A stretch of DNA of 64,000 nucleotides, taken from contig NZ_CP063982.1 in the NCBI RefSeq assembly GCF_022811525.1, positions 2,728,001 to 2,792,000 of the forward strand. The letters run 5' to 3'. Below the pieces are notes generated by a model. It saw nothing but the letters and a program-made list of their open reading frames with translations. It had not been told where the DNA came from and did not search any database. A program made the position numbers and the translations under genes. The stretch comes from Orrella daihaiensis. Its GTDB lineage: Bacteria > Pseudomonadota > Gammaproteobacteria > Burkholderiales > Burkholderiaceae_B. This document shows positions 1-8,207 of the stretch, piece by piece. Positions within the stretch are counted from its first letter, which is position 1. The number at the start of each line of letters is the position of its first letter.

Positions 1-512
1 ACCTGACGGTCAAAGACATCTTCGATGCCAGCCGCGTGTCTGACCAGATTGATCGCTTAACCAACCTGAAATCCGAGAGCTGGATGCAGATCAACAGTCA
101 ATTGATGAATGCACTCAAGTCCCAAAGTCTGTCATCTAGCCTGATCAGTTTCTTCGTGGCACTCTCAGTCGCATTTGGCATCGCCAGTGTGCTGGCCATT
201 AGCGTGACACAACGCACCCGCGAAATCGGAATCTTGCGCGCCATGGGTGCGCGCAAAGAACAAATGCTGCGAGTGTTTCTAATTCAGGGTGCCATACTCG
301 GTTTGTTCGGATCGTTTGCGGGTGCCGGTGCTGGCTGGGGCATGGTCTGGATTTTTAATGAGTTCGGACCACGGCTGTTTGATATCAGCCCCTCATTAAC
401 CATCATTCCGGTTGCGACCAGTATCGCCACCATCACTGGAGTGATCGCCGCCATTGCACCGGCCTGGCGTGCTTCTCGTCTTGATCCCGTTGCGGCAATT
501 CGTTATGTCTAA
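1..512 (+). CDS. ABC transporter permease, FtsX/LolCE-type, C-terminal part
   Basis: The frame is open from the left edge (in phase with base 3), so only about the last 170 residues are seen. They contain the FtsX-like permease domain: a periplasmic stretch with ESW, a membrane helix (ISFFVALSVAFGIASVLAI), the cytoplasmic coupling motif TREIGILRAMGAR typical of LolC/LolE/MacB permeases, and two more hydrophobic segments before the end RLDPVAAIRYV. The stop overlaps the start of the ATPase gene by 8 bases, so both belong to one inner-membrane exporter. The substrate (lipoprotein, lipid, peptide or drug) cannot be told without the missing N-terminus and upstream genes. Family assignment is firm. 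Confidence 0.85.
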   Translation, partial: LTVKDIFDASRVSDQIDRLTNLKSESWMQINSQLMNALKSQSLSSSLISFFVALSVAFGIASVLAISVTQRTREIGILRAMGARKEQMLRVFLIQGAILGLFGSFAGAGAGWGMVWIFNEFGPRLFDISPSLTIIPVATSIATITGVIAAIAPAWRASRLDPVAAIRYV

Positions 513-1227
513 CATCAAGGATCCGACTGTCTTGCGGCTAGAGGACTTGCGCAAGTCCTACAACGTGGGTTTGCCCACCGAGCTTGAAGTACTGCACGGT
601 CTAAACATGACACTGCGTGCACACGACTTTTGTGCCTTGGTTGGCCCCTCAGGCTCTGGCAAGAGTACGTTGCTCAATCTAATTGGTTTGCTTGATCAAC
701 CCACGAGCGGCGAACTGTACCTGCTTGATCAAGCCACACGTGAACTCGATGACGAGGGTCGCACCCAGATCCGGCGTGAATCAATCGGCTTTGTATTCCA
801 GTTTCACCACTTGATCGAGGCGTTCACTGCGATTGAGAATGTACTAATGCCCCTGATGGTCAGAGGTGGCAAACCAACTGAAGAACAGACCGCTTGGGCC
901 ATGCATTTACTTGAAGCTGTCGGTCTGAAAGGTTTTGAGCGCAAAAAACCCAGCCAACTATCCGGCGGTCAACAACAACGAGTCGCGATTGCCCGGGCAC
1001 TGGCCACACGCCCAGCATTACTACTCGCAGACGAACCCACAGGCAACTTGGACACACAAACGGCAGCTCATATCTTTGAGTTGCTTAGACACTTCAATCG
1101 TGAATTTGGCTGTGCAGTGCTGATTGTGACCCACGACCCAAGACTATCTGAAACGTGTGATCGTACCGTTACGCTCGTGGACGGCCAGTTCACGGGTGAT
1201 GTGCGACATGAGCAAGCGGGCAAGTAA
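505..1227 (+). CDS. ABC transporter ATP-binding protein, LolD/MacB family
   Basis: ATPase of 240 residues that would power the adjoining permease. It has Walker A GPSGSGKS (residues 47-54), Q-loop FVFQFHHL (about 97-104), signature LSGGQQQ (152-158), Walker B LLLADEPTGNLD (172-183) and the switch histidine in VTHDPR. This layout is characteristic of the LolD/MacB/YknY group. The ATG at 505 lies inside the end of the permease gene (ATGTCTAA); a longer start at 454 would overlap it by about 59 bases and is less likely. The permease-then-ATPase order differs from lolCDE, so I do not call it lolD. Confidence 0.9.
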   Translation: MSNIKDPTVLRLEDLRKSYNVGLPTELEVLHGLNMTLRAHDFCALVGPSGSGKSTLLNLIGLLDQPTSGELYLLDQATRELDDEGRTQIRRESIGFVFQFHHLIEAFTAIENVLMPLMVRGGKPTEEQTAWAMHLLEAVGLKGFERKKPSQLSGGQQQRVAIARALATRPALLLADEPTGNLDTQTAAHIFELLRHFNREFGCAVLIVTHDPRLSETCDRTVTLVDGQFTGDVRHEQAGK

Positions 1228-1349
1228 GGCATCCCTCGGTATAGCGCATCAGAAATCGGGAGATCGCCTGTCGAGTTGAAACGTTGGTTTTAACGATGAA
1301 GCAGGAACCATTGGGAAGTAGTGATACACGCCCAATCCTCGCGGCTTGA

Positions 1350-1586
1350 GAAAGCCAAGAGGCATCCTCGTCGCTCAGGACGGGGAGGACGTCAACGGAG
1401 CGAGTCAGAACCGTCGACATTAAGCCCGGCCATACATTGTCAGTCACTTTCGAAGACGGCACAGCAGGCGAGATTAACCTTGCAAACAGATTGTTTGAGC
1501 CGGTGCTTAACGATATAGGGGTTGAGTCATACGGCGACGTCGACTTAACCTTCTGTCGTCTGTTCTACCGCCTCTTGCTTGTCTAG
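1350..1586 (+). pseudogene. Decayed DUF2442-like fragment in the 1228-1544 gap
   Basis: The 317-base gap between the ABC genes and the AI-2E gene has no convincing intact gene. One plus-strand frame, open from about 1350 to a stop at 1584-1586, reads RVRTVDIKPGHTLSVTF then EDGTAGEINLANRLFEPVL. This resembles the first half of DUF2442 proteins (a V-x-V-x-P strand, then F-x-DG, then L-x-x-L-FxPVF). There is no ATG, GTG or TTG start in the frame, and the usual WPNGADL end is missing. It is probably the remnant of a small gene, perhaps one half of a toxin-antitoxin-like pair, cut by the flanking gene. The identification is by eye only. Confidence 0.35.
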
Positions 1587-2633
1587 CCGCAGGTTGTAGA
1601 TCCACTCGCGCCAAATGGCGACCAACAAGGCCATTAGCACTGGACCCACAAAAAGGCCCACAACACCCATCGTTTGCACCCCACCCACCAACCCAAAAAA
1701 CGTCGGCAAGAAGGGCAATTTCACTGGCCCGCCAACAAGCCGGGGTCTGAGTGTCTTGTCAACGATGAATAGTTCAATCGAGCCCCATAAAAATAAGCCC
1801 ACGCCTTGAATCCAGTCACCCGATCCCACTAAATAAATGGATACCAGCGTAAAGCAAAGCGGCGCCCCGCCCGGCACCATGGCCATGACACCGGTGATCA
1901 CGCCCATGAGCACAGGCGACGGAAACCCGACAATCCAGTACGCAATCCCCAACACCACACCTTCACCAATGGCGATCAATCCCATGCCGGTAACGGTTGA
2001 GCTAATCGTCGCTGGCACTACGCGCGAGAAATGCTGCCAACGGTTAGGCAGCAAACGCTCACCAGCCAGATCAAGCTGCCCTGCTAAAGTCTTGCCGTCT
2101 TTATAAATAAAGAACAGAGCAATCAGCATGAACAGCACCGTGAGCATGATTGAGGCAACGTTGGTCGTCGTATCGACGGCGATACGATAGATATCACCAA
2201 TGTGTTGACCACTAAACGCCTGTACCCAGTCACCCAGAGCCTGCGGTTTGCCTAGATAGATATTCCAATATTTGCCGAGCTCATCGCCGACCAATGGCAG
2301 CGCCAATACCCACTCGGGTGCAACCATGCCCTCACGGTTGGCTAGTAGTAGCCATTCCACAAATGCCACCGCCTCAGTAACCGCGTAGTAAAGCGCAAAT
2401 GAAAGCGGAATCACCAGCACCGCCAAAATAACCATTAGGGCAATGGAAGCACCCCAAATCGTGCTGCCACCAATCACCCCCACCAAGCGTTCATAGAGCG
2501 GCCAACTGGCAAAGCCAATAATGAGTGCCGCCAGAACTGGCACCAAAAATCCTGAAAAGAAATAAACAGCCGCAGCTAGCACGAGCAATAAAAGTACTCG
2601 CACAAGCGGCGGTATGGCGGTGGGGTTTTGCAT
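1545..2633 (-). CDS. AI-2E family transporter (PerM/YdiK-like membrane protein)
   Basis: A 362-residue polytopic inner-membrane protein of the AI-2E exporter/PerM superfamily. An N-terminal pair of helices (about residues 10-45) is followed by a helix near 60-85, a long soluble section (90-150), and a C-terminal cluster of helices with the family segment MGVITGVMAMVPGGAPLCF and the end region PTFFGLVGG-FVGPVLMALL. Members are proposed to export small molecules or ions (autoinducer-2, Na+/H+ exchange in some). The substrate cannot be predicted here. It stands alone downstream of dsbC on the same strand, separated by 114 bases with a small hairpin. Length is normal for the family. Confidence 0.85.
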   Translation of the reverse strand: MQNPTAIPPLVRVLLLLVLAAAVYFFSGFLVPVLAALIIGFASWPLYERLVGVIGGSTIWGASIALMVILAVLVIPLSFALYYAVTEAVAFVEWLLLANREGMVAPEWVLALPLVGDELGKYWNIYLGKPQALGDWVQAFSGQHIGDIYRIAVDTTTNVASIMLTVLFMLIALFFIYKDGKTLAGQLDLAGERLLPNRWQHFSRVVPATISSTVTGMGLIAIGEGVVLGIAYWIVGFPSPVLMGVITGVMAMVPGGAPLCFTLVSIYLVGSGDWIQGVGLFLWGSIELFIVDKTLRPRLVGGPVKLPFLPTFFGLVGGVQTMGVVGLFVGPVLMALLVAIWREWIYNLRLDKQEAVEQTTEG

Positions 2634-2704
2634 TAGAAGCCCGATACCCAGAAAAGCGACAGTTTAGATGTCTGAAGCAACAGTTCTATAAACCTGTTCA
2701 TCAT

Positions 2705-2727
2705 GGTAGCTGCTATTGGCAGCCACC
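2705..2727 (-). other. Hairpin between dsbC and the AI-2E gene
   Basis: Two 9-base arms (GGTAGCTGC and GCAGCCACC on the plus strand) pair with one G-U and a 5-base loop. It lies 20 bases beyond the dsbC stop. No run of T follows, so it may be an mRNA stabiliser or a weak terminator. Confidence 0.3.
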
Positions 2728-2747
2728 GCCGCAATTCTAAAGGTCGA

Positions 2748-3515
2748 CTATTTCAGGCGCTTTTCCAGCTCGGCTTTTGAGATGGCGCCTGGCACTCGCG
2801 AACCATCCGCAAAAAAGATCGCTGGCGTTCCCTGCACCTGTAAATCTCGACCAAGCTGCACCAGGTCATCCAGCGGCGCTTCACAAGTCTTTTGTGCAGG
2901 GACCTTCCCCTGAAGCATCCAGGCGTCCCAAGTTGCACTTGGGTTGTCCGAGCACCACACATTCTTGACCTTCTCGGTTGAGTCTTCCGAGAGAATCGGC
3001 AACATGTAGGTATAGACCGTCAAATTGTCTATGCCCTCCATGCTGCGACGCAGTTGTTTGCAGTAACCGCAGTTAGGGTCTTCGAACAATGCCATCTTGC
3101 GCGAGCCGTCACCGCGAACTTGAGTGATTGCCAACTCTTTGGGCAATGCATCGAAATCTATCCGAGCCAACTCCTGCAAACGCTGTTCTGTCAGATCCTG
3201 ACGGCTAGTGGCATCGATCAGATGACCATCAAGCACAAAATTAACGGCCTGATCAGTGTAGACAAGACTATTGCCGATCTGCACCTCAAAGAGTCCGAAC
3301 GGCGCATACCTGACCTCTTGCACCGGCATGTTGCCAAACCGCTCACTGAATAGTTTTTTGATGGCATCGGTTGTGGCATCACTTTGGCCGATCTTGCTCT
3401 GGGCTGCCGGTGCGCTTGCAGCAGTTGCAGCAGCCGGCGCCTGTGTTTGAGCTACGACATGTGGCATTGCGACTAAACACGCCGCTGCCATTAAATAGTG
3501 TTTGAGCAATCTCAT
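2748..3515 (-). CDS. dsbC: Thiol:disulfide interchange protein DsbC
   Basis: Periplasmic disulfide isomerase of 255 residues. A signal peptide (residues 1-22, cut near VVA-QTQ) and an Ala-rich linker lead to the dimerisation domain (about 45-105). The thioredoxin-fold catalytic domain then carries the active-site motif CGYC at 149-152 within LFEDPNCGYCK. A second cysteine pair (C188 and C211) matches the structural disulfide of the Escherichia coli protein. The cis-proline loop GTPAIFFADGS is present. It corrects wrong disulfides in secreted proteins and would be recharged by DsbD, which is not in this window. It follows the UbiH-like gene by 31 bases on the same strand. Confidence 0.95.
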   Translation of the reverse strand: MRLLKHYLMAAACLVAMPHVVAQTQAPAAATAASAPAAQSKIGQSDATTDAIKKLFSERFGNMPVQEVRYAPFGLFEVQIGNSLVYTDQAVNFVLDGHLIDATSRQDLTEQRLQELARIDFDALPKELAITQVRGDGSRKMALFEDPNCGYCKQLRRSMEGIDNLTVYTYMLPILSEDSTEKVKNVWCSDNPSATWDAWMLQGKVPAQKTCEAPLDDLVQLGRDLQVQGTPAIFFADGSRVPGAISKAELEKRLK

Positions 3516-3546
3516 GGGGTCTCCAGGTAATCATTCATCGTCTTAA

Positions 3547-4722
3547 CTAGGCCGAGCGCGAAGCTGCTTCAATGAGCAGGCGCTTAATCATCGGTATGCG
3601 ATCGACCAAGCTCATGCCGGCATTTCTAAGCCACGGCAGTGGCGGCAATGTTTGGTCAAACAAGCGCTTCAATCCATCGGTTACCAAACGCATTTCCAAC
3701 AGGGCCTGCGCACGCGAGCGTCGATAGCGACGTAAAACAGTTGGATCACCCACTGACAAGAAAGGTTCACGTTTAATCAGGACTTCGACTAAAGCTTGGG
3801 CATCGCCCAACCCCAAATTCAGCCCTTGACCTGCCAAAGGGTGGACGCGGTGCGCCGCATCACCCACTAGCGCCACGTTCTCACCGATCATCGGTGAGGA
3901 TGCCAAGGTTAACGCAAACCCATGCAGCTGGCTGCGCAGTGTCATACGGCCCAATCGACCTCGGGTTGCCTTGCCAAGAGACTCGGCCAGTTCTTCGCGT
4001 TGACGCTCGGCAGACATCGCAAGCAAGGTTTCAGCGTAGGCTGTTTTTAGTGACCAAACCATCGACACCTGGTGGCCATCGTCGGTATCTGGCATCGGCA
4101 AAATCCCCAACACCCCCTCGGGTCTGAACCACTGAAACGCACTAGCTTGATGGGCGAACTCTGTCGTCAAATGACCAACCACACCCACCGCATCATAGGA
4201 CGTCTCGTCATAGCGCAAACCGGCAAACTCCCGCAGTTTGGAGCGAGCGCCATCGGCTGCCACCCAAAGACTAGCCTGAAGTTCTGTGCCACGATTGGTC
4301 TGTCCGCATCCGCGCTCAAATGCTTCAAGGGTGTCCTCAATCCAATGCACCCCGTACACTTTAAGTGCCTGTTGCAACACTCGCTCAATCTCGCCCGACT
4401 CAACAATCCAGGTCAGCGACGTCTGAGCAGCCTGCCAGGCTCGCAGATAAAGCGCACCGAAAGCATCACCCTTGATTTCCATCGCCTCAACCCGAGTCAC
4501 CCGCTCTGTATTCATGAGCGACCAGACGCCAAGTTCGGAGAGGAACTTCTCACTGGCAGCCGAAATCGCGTAAACCCGGGGATGAAATGTGTTGCGATCC
4601 ATCAGAGGCAGCTTGGGCGCTGGCCCCAACAACATCACGTCTTTCACACCAGCACGCGCAAGCCCCAAGGCTGTCGCCATACCAACTATGCCAGCGCCGC
4701 AAACGATCATGTTCTGTTTCAT
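3547..4722 (-). CDS. UbiH/UbiF/COQ6-family FAD-dependent monooxygenase
   Basis: Flavin hydroxylase of about 391 residues from the ubiquinone-biosynthesis hydroxylase family. It shows the N-terminal dinucleotide fold GAGIVGMATALGLARAG (from residue 9), the DG motif around VAADGARSKLR, and the second FAD motif LVGDAAHRVHPLAGQG followed by LNLGLGD. These enzymes hydroxylate the quinone ring of ubiquinone precursors. Which position (UbiH, UbiI or UbiF) cannot be decided by eye. The ATG at 4722 is preferred over a TTG at 4728. The gene begins 10 bases after mltA ends, so the two are probably cotranscribed, followed by dsbC. Confidence 0.87.
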   Translation of the reverse strand: MKQNMIVCGAGIVGMATALGLARAGVKDVMLLGPAPKLPLMDRNTFHPRVYAISAASEKFLSELGVWSLMNTERVTRVEAMEIKGDAFGALYLRAWQAAQTSLTWIVESGEIERVLQQALKVYGVHWIEDTLEAFERGCGQTNRGTELQASLWVAADGARSKLREFAGLRYDETSYDAVGVVGHLTTEFAHQASAFQWFRPEGVLGILPMPDTDDGHQVSMVWSLKTAYAETLLAMSAERQREELAESLGKATRGRLGRMTLRSQLHGFALTLASSPMIGENVALVGDAAHRVHPLAGQGLNLGLGDAQALVEVLIKREPFLSVGDPTVLRRYRRSRAQALLEMRLVTDGLKRLFDQTLPPLPWLRNAGMSLVDRIPMIKRLLIEAASRSA

Positions 4723-4732
4723 GTCCAATCTT

Positions 4733-6052
4733 TTATTGAGCGCTTGGCGCCCCGGCAGACTTGGGCCACAGCAACCACATTTGGCCAGACTGCTTCATGC
4801 GCCCGGCCATGGCGCCAGCCTCTTCACCAAATCCCCAATAGTAGTCCGCACGAGCCGCACCTTTGATTGCGGTGCCTGTATCTTGAGCAAACACCATCCG
4901 GTCTAGTGGAGTTTTAGAGGAAGGCATGGTGGTCATCAAATACACCGGTGTACCCAGAGGCACAAACTCCGTATCCACTGCGATTGAGCGCTGCGCACCG
5001 AGTGGGATGCCATATGAACCTTTTGGCCCTTCGCTAGGATCAGCAATCAACTCTTCCCGGAAAAAAACCACGGCCGGGTTGGCATTGAGCATTTCCTGAA
5101 CACGGTTGGGATTTTTTCTGGCCCAGGCACGAATATTTTGCATGGAAGCCTGATTCAGCTTGAGCTCGCCTTGATCAACCAGCCACCGGCCAATTGATCG
5201 GTAGGGATGACCATTATGATTGGCGTAGGCCAAACGGATAGTAGTGCCAGCACCCGGTCCTTCCTGGAGGTAGACACGGCCCGAGCCTTGCACCTGCAGA
5301 AAAAAGTTATCGACCGGATCGTTGACCCACACGATGGCTGGTGGCTGGCGGTTAGGATTGTTCAATTCGGTACGACTGTCATAAGGCACGACACGATTGC
5401 CATCGAGCTTGCCACGTACCCGTTTACCCGCAAGATCTGGGTAAAGCGCACCAAGATCAATATTCAATAAATCGCCCGGCACCTCAAATAGCGGCCACTG
5501 ATAAGGACCTTGGCGCACCCGTGAACCGTAAACCAATGGTTCGTAGTAGCCGGTCACCATACCACTGGCCATTTTGCCTGGCGGGGATTCCAATTTCCAA
5601 GGTACCAAATAGGTCTGTAAAAAGCGTCGCACAGCCACTTCATCATTCGCGTTTGGCGCTGTCGCCGGGTTTAAGGCCGCTGAACAGACACCATGCCACA
5701 CACGCGGATTGGCACGCGCCGGTCGAGCCAAATTACCGCCAGTCGGGCGCATCAGGCCCTGACAGTTACGTACAAAATTGGCCCAGTAGTTCTGTAAGTT
5801 GTCGCTTTGCCAACTCGGCATATCGTCCCAGGCAACTTGCACATACGTGCCTTTGAGCACTCTGGGCTTCTCGGCTGGCAGACTGCTTAACGGGGGCAAC
5901 CGAAATGAAGTAGTCCGTGTGTCCGACACTGTCGGTGCAACAATCGGTGCTGGTTGTGGAGGTGCCGTCGAGCAGCCCGCCAGAATCGCTGAAACCGACA
6001 CCACCAAACCAAGTGGTGACAGCCTATGTTTACTAGTCATTAAAAAACCCAT
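4733..6052 (-). CDS. mltA: Membrane-bound lytic murein transglycosylase A
   Basis: Outer-membrane lipoprotein of 439 residues that cleaves peptidoglycan glycan strands with formation of 1,6-anhydro ends. The signal sequence ends in the lipobox LAGC (Cys27). The MltA domain (about 150-330) includes the segment MVTGYYEPLVYGS. The C-terminal 3D domain carries FAQDTGTAIKGAARADYYWG, with the aspartates of the active site. An ATG four codons downstream (MTSKHR) could also be the start; both give a full lipoprotein signal. It lies 8 bases after apaG and just before the UbiH-like gene, all on the minus strand. Confidence 0.95.
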   Translation of the reverse strand: MGFLMTSKHRLSPLGLVVSVSAILAGCSTAPPQPAPIVAPTVSDTRTTSFRLPPLSSLPAEKPRVLKGTYVQVAWDDMPSWQSDNLQNYWANFVRNCQGLMRPTGGNLARPARANPRVWHGVCSAALNPATAPNANDEVAVRRFLQTYLVPWKLESPPGKMASGMVTGYYEPLVYGSRVRQGPYQWPLFEVPGDLLNIDLGALYPDLAGKRVRGKLDGNRVVPYDSRTELNNPNRQPPAIVWVNDPVDNFFLQVQGSGRVYLQEGPGAGTTIRLAYANHNGHPYRSIGRWLVDQGELKLNQASMQNIRAWARKNPNRVQEMLNANPAVVFFREELIADPSEGPKGSYGIPLGAQRSIAVDTEFVPLGTPVYLMTTMPSSKTPLDRMVFAQDTGTAIKGAARADYYWGFGEEAGAMAGRMKQSGQMWLLWPKSAGAPSAQ

Positions 6053-6060
6053 CGTTAAAC

Positions 6061-6435
6061 CTAGTGCAAAGTGCGTGGCATGGCCAACACAAACTCGGGG
6101 ATCGTGGCCTCAAACGCTTGGCCGTCATCGCCAACGCACAAGTAAGTACCGTGCATGCTGCCGACCGGGGTTTTTAGAGGGCAACCACTGGTGTACTCAA
6201 ACGTCTCACCCGGAGCGAGCAATGGCTGCTGACCAACCACCCCTAAGCCCCTGACATCTTGCCGCTGGTTATTGCCATCGACAATCACCCAGTGACGGCT
6301 GATGATCTGGGCAGGCTGCTGTCCTGTGTTGGTGATACGCACCGTATAAGCAAAAAAATAATGCTGCTGCGCTGGCTCAGACTGCTCTGGCATGAACTGA
6401 GACTGCACCTGAACTGTTATCTCATATGGTTTCAC
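6061..6435 (-). CDS. apaG: ApaG domain protein (Co2+/Mg2+ efflux-associated)
   Basis: Small cytoplasmic beta-sandwich protein of 124 residues, matching the family length. Typical stretches are KPYEITVQVQSQFMPEQS, YFFAYTVRITNTG, RHWVIVDGN, VVGQQPLLAPGE and YTSGCPLKTPVGSMHG. The role is poorly defined; mutants of enteric bacteria show cobalt resistance changes. I chose the GTG at 6435 because it gives the family start (M-KPYEI) and has AGGGA about 8 bases upstream. A GTG at 6477 would add an unusual 14-residue extension. It faces away from rpe, so the promoters of both genes share the stretch 6436-6538. Confidence 0.92.
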   Translation of the reverse strand: MKPYEITVQVQSQFMPEQSEPAQQHYFFAYTVRITNTGQQPAQIISRHWVIVDGNNQRQDVRGLGVVGQQPLLAPGETFEYTSGCPLKTPVGSMHGTYLCVGDDGQAFEATIPEFVLAMPRTLH

Positions 6436-6538
6436 GCGGGTTTTCCCTGAAAAAACCGTTAGACGAACGCCGAACACACGCCAATTGGGACCGAATCACT
6501 GCGATAATCGAGCCTTCAATCAGTTACTGCATTACACC

Positions 6539-7249
6539 ATGACTGCTTCCAGACCCTTACCTAAAGCCCGCTTGGCTCCCAGCATTTTATCTGCCGACTT
6601 CACACGATTGGGCGAGGAAGTCACCAATGTACTGAAAGCTGGCGCAGACTGGATCCATTTCGACGTGATGGATAACCACTTTGTTCCCAACCTGACGTTT
6701 GGTCCCATGATCTGTGAGGCAATACGGCCCATTACGGACGCCACCATCGATGTACATCTCATGGTTGAGCCCGTTGATGCCCTCGTACCCATGTTTGCCA
6801 AGGCAGGCGCCAACGTGATCACCTTCCACCCGGAAGCCTCGCGGCATGTACATCGCACTTTGGCCCTGATTCGGGATCATGGCTGCAAAGCTGGCTTGGT
6901 ATTCAATCCAGCCACGCCATTGTCGTGGATGGATCACGTCATGGACCAGCTAGACATCATTTTGCTGATGTCGGTGAACCCGGGATTTGGTGGACAATCA
7001 TTTATCGAATCTACGCTGGCCAAGCTAACAGATGCGCGCCAGCGGATCGATCGGCATTTGGACGCCGGCGGACAACCAATCGCCCTTGAAGTGGACGGTG
7101 GAGTCAAGGTAGACAATATCGGTCGGATTCGAGCAGCTGGAGCCGACACCTTCGTGGCGGGCTCTGCCATCTTTGGCAAGCCAGACTATGTGGCGATCAT
7201 CGCCCAGATGCGCCAAGCCATTGCCAATGCAGACGCCGGACAAGCATGA
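6539..7249 (+). CDS. rpe: Ribulose-phosphate 3-epimerase
   Basis: TIM-barrel enzyme of 236 residues converting D-ribulose 5-phosphate to D-xylulose 5-phosphate in the pentose phosphate and Calvin pathways. Family motifs are all present: LAPSILSADFTRLGEEV, the metal-site HFDVMDNHFVPNLTFGP, DVHLMVEPV, MSVNPGFGGQSFI and LEVDGGVKVDN. The ATG at 6539 is preferred over an in-frame TTG at 6485, which would add 18 residues not seen in the family. The stop overlaps the gph start by four bases (ATGA), indicating translational coupling. The rpe-gph-trpE order is common in betaproteobacteria. Confidence 0.96.
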   Translation: MTASRPLPKARLAPSILSADFTRLGEEVTNVLKAGADWIHFDVMDNHFVPNLTFGPMICEAIRPITDATIDVHLMVEPVDALVPMFAKAGANVITFHPEASRHVHRTLALIRDHGCKAGLVFNPATPLSWMDHVMDQLDIILLMSVNPGFGGQSFIESTLAKLTDARQRIDRHLDAGGQPIALEVDGGVKVDNIGRIRAAGADTFVAGSAIFGKPDYVAIIAQMRQAIANADAGQA

Positions 7250-7965
7250 ACGCATCGGAAAAAGCTGCCAACGGTTGGCAAGGCGTTTTGCTCGATCTCG
7301 ATGGCACATTGCTAGACACCCTGCCAGACCTGGCGGCCTCAGCCAATCAAGTACGAGCAGCACTTGATATGCCCTTGTTGGATGAGCAGCTCATCCGAAC
7401 GTTCGTTGGCAAAGGCGCAGACAACCTGATTAAACGCACACTGGCAGGCAGCCTCGAAGCACGTGAAACTGATCCAACCTTATTTGAGAAAGCCCGGGCC
7501 GTGTTTTTTGAGCATTACCGGGCAACCAATGGTGACAAAGCCCTCATCTACCCCGGCGTGCTGGAAGGACTCCAGGCCCTCAAGGACTTAGGCATTCCAA
7601 TGGCAGTTGTCACCAATAAGCCTTATGACTTTAGCGTCCCGCTCCTAGAGCGCACTAATCTGATGCAGTTCATGCAAACTGTTATTGGCGGTGACACGTG
7701 TACCAGGCGCAAACCCGACCCTGAACCTATCTTGCAAGCCTGTGAACAGCTAAACAGCAGACCAACGGCCACCTTGACGATTGGCGATTCAATCAATGAT
7801 GCTTTGGCTGCCAAAGCTGCAGGTTGTGGGGTAGTGGCGGTTCCTTATGGCTACAACGAAGGCAATCCCGTCACAGACTTGCCTGTCGATGGTATAGTTG
7901 AGTCCGTGTTTGAAGCTGTCGTTTGGTTACAGAACAATCGGCCAGACAACAGACCAAACGAGTAA
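7246..7965 (+). CDS. gph: Phosphoglycolate phosphatase
   Basis: HAD-superfamily hydrolase of 239 residues removing phosphate from 2-phosphoglycolate, a by-product of DNA repair and of Rubisco oxygenase activity. Motif I is LLDLDGTLLDTLPDLA (nucleophile Asp near residue 14), motif II is VVTNKP, the conserved lysine is in CTRRKPDPEP, and motif III is TIGDSINDALAAKAAG. An alpha-helical cap lies between motifs I and II. It overlaps rpe by four bases. The trp leader begins 41 bases after its stop, so the trp genes could receive read-through from rpe-gph as well as from their own promoter. Confidence 0.93.
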   Translation: MNASEKAANGWQGVLLDLDGTLLDTLPDLAASANQVRAALDMPLLDEQLIRTFVGKGADNLIKRTLAGSLEARETDPTLFEKARAVFFEHYRATNGDKALIYPGVLEGLQALKDLGIPMAVVTNKPYDFSVPLLERTNLMQFMQTVIGGDTCTRRKPDPEPILQACEQLNSRPTATLTIGDSINDALAAKAAGCGVVAVPYGYNEGNPVTDLPVDGIVESVFEAVVWLQNNRPDNRPNE

Positions 7966-8006
7966 TGGCGAATGAAACTTTTAATGTGCTGATTCGATAA
8001 CTGATC

Positions 8007-8078
8007 ATGAAACTGAAATGTCTCCCGCTTACGATGTCTGGTGCCTGGTGGTGCTGGTGGCGTTCGTCTAACGGGTAG
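8007..8078 (+). CDS. trpL: trp operon leader peptide
   Basis: A 23-codon ORF between gph and trpE contains two adjacent pairs of Trp codons separated by one Cys codon (tgg tgg tgc tgg tgg at 8046-8060). It ends with TAG at 8076-8078. Four tryptophans in 23 residues directly ahead of a trpE gene and a terminator hairpin are the hallmark of ribosome-mediated attenuation. The start is uncertain: ATG at 8007 has a weak ribosome site, and an internal ATG at 8034 would give 14 residues with the same Trp codons. Scarcity of charged tRNA-Trp would stall the ribosome and let transcription run on into trpEGDC. Confidence 0.8.
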   Translation: MKLKCLPLTMSGAWWCWWRSSNG

Positions 8079-8154
8079 GCCCACGGCACTGGTCAAGCAG
8101 CAAGATCAACACAACGTACACGAGCCCGCCCCTTAAACAGGTCGGGCTTTTTTA
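8040..8154 (+). promoter_or_regulatory. trp attenuator region
   Basis: Pairing by hand gives three mutually exclusive structures. A pause hairpin joins GGTGCC-GTGG (8040-8051) to CCAC-GGCACT (8081-8090) and sequesters the Trp codons. A possible antiterminator joins CGGGT (8072-8076) to GCCCG (8124-8128). The terminator stem follows at 8123-8148. The alternation is inferred from sequence, not shown. Confidence 0.65.
8123..8154 (+). terminator. Attenuator terminator before trpE
   Basis: The arms AGCCCG (8123-8128) and CGGGCT (8143-8148) extend inward through CCC/GG pairing and are followed by a run of six T (8148-8153). It sits 54 bases upstream of the trpE start and 45 bases after the leader-peptide stop, where an attenuator is expected. 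Confidence 0.8.
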
Positions 8155-8207
8155 TTGACAGACAGTTAGACCCGGCCCCTGAAGCAAACCAACAAAGTGA
8201 TTGCACC

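Noticed and set aside
1190..1462. 90-codon minus-strand frame in the first intergenic region
   Set aside because: No family pattern, overlaps the end of the ATPase gene, and the opposite strand shows a more meaningful DUF2442-like frame.
4072..4866. 264-codon plus-strand frame opposite the UbiH-like and mltA genes
   Set aside because: Antisense of two well-conserved genes; the translation has no domain pattern.
7965..8000. 11-codon ORF overlapping the gph stop as an alternative trp leader peptide
   Set aside because: It contains no Trp codon; the 8007-8078 ORF explains the attenuator.
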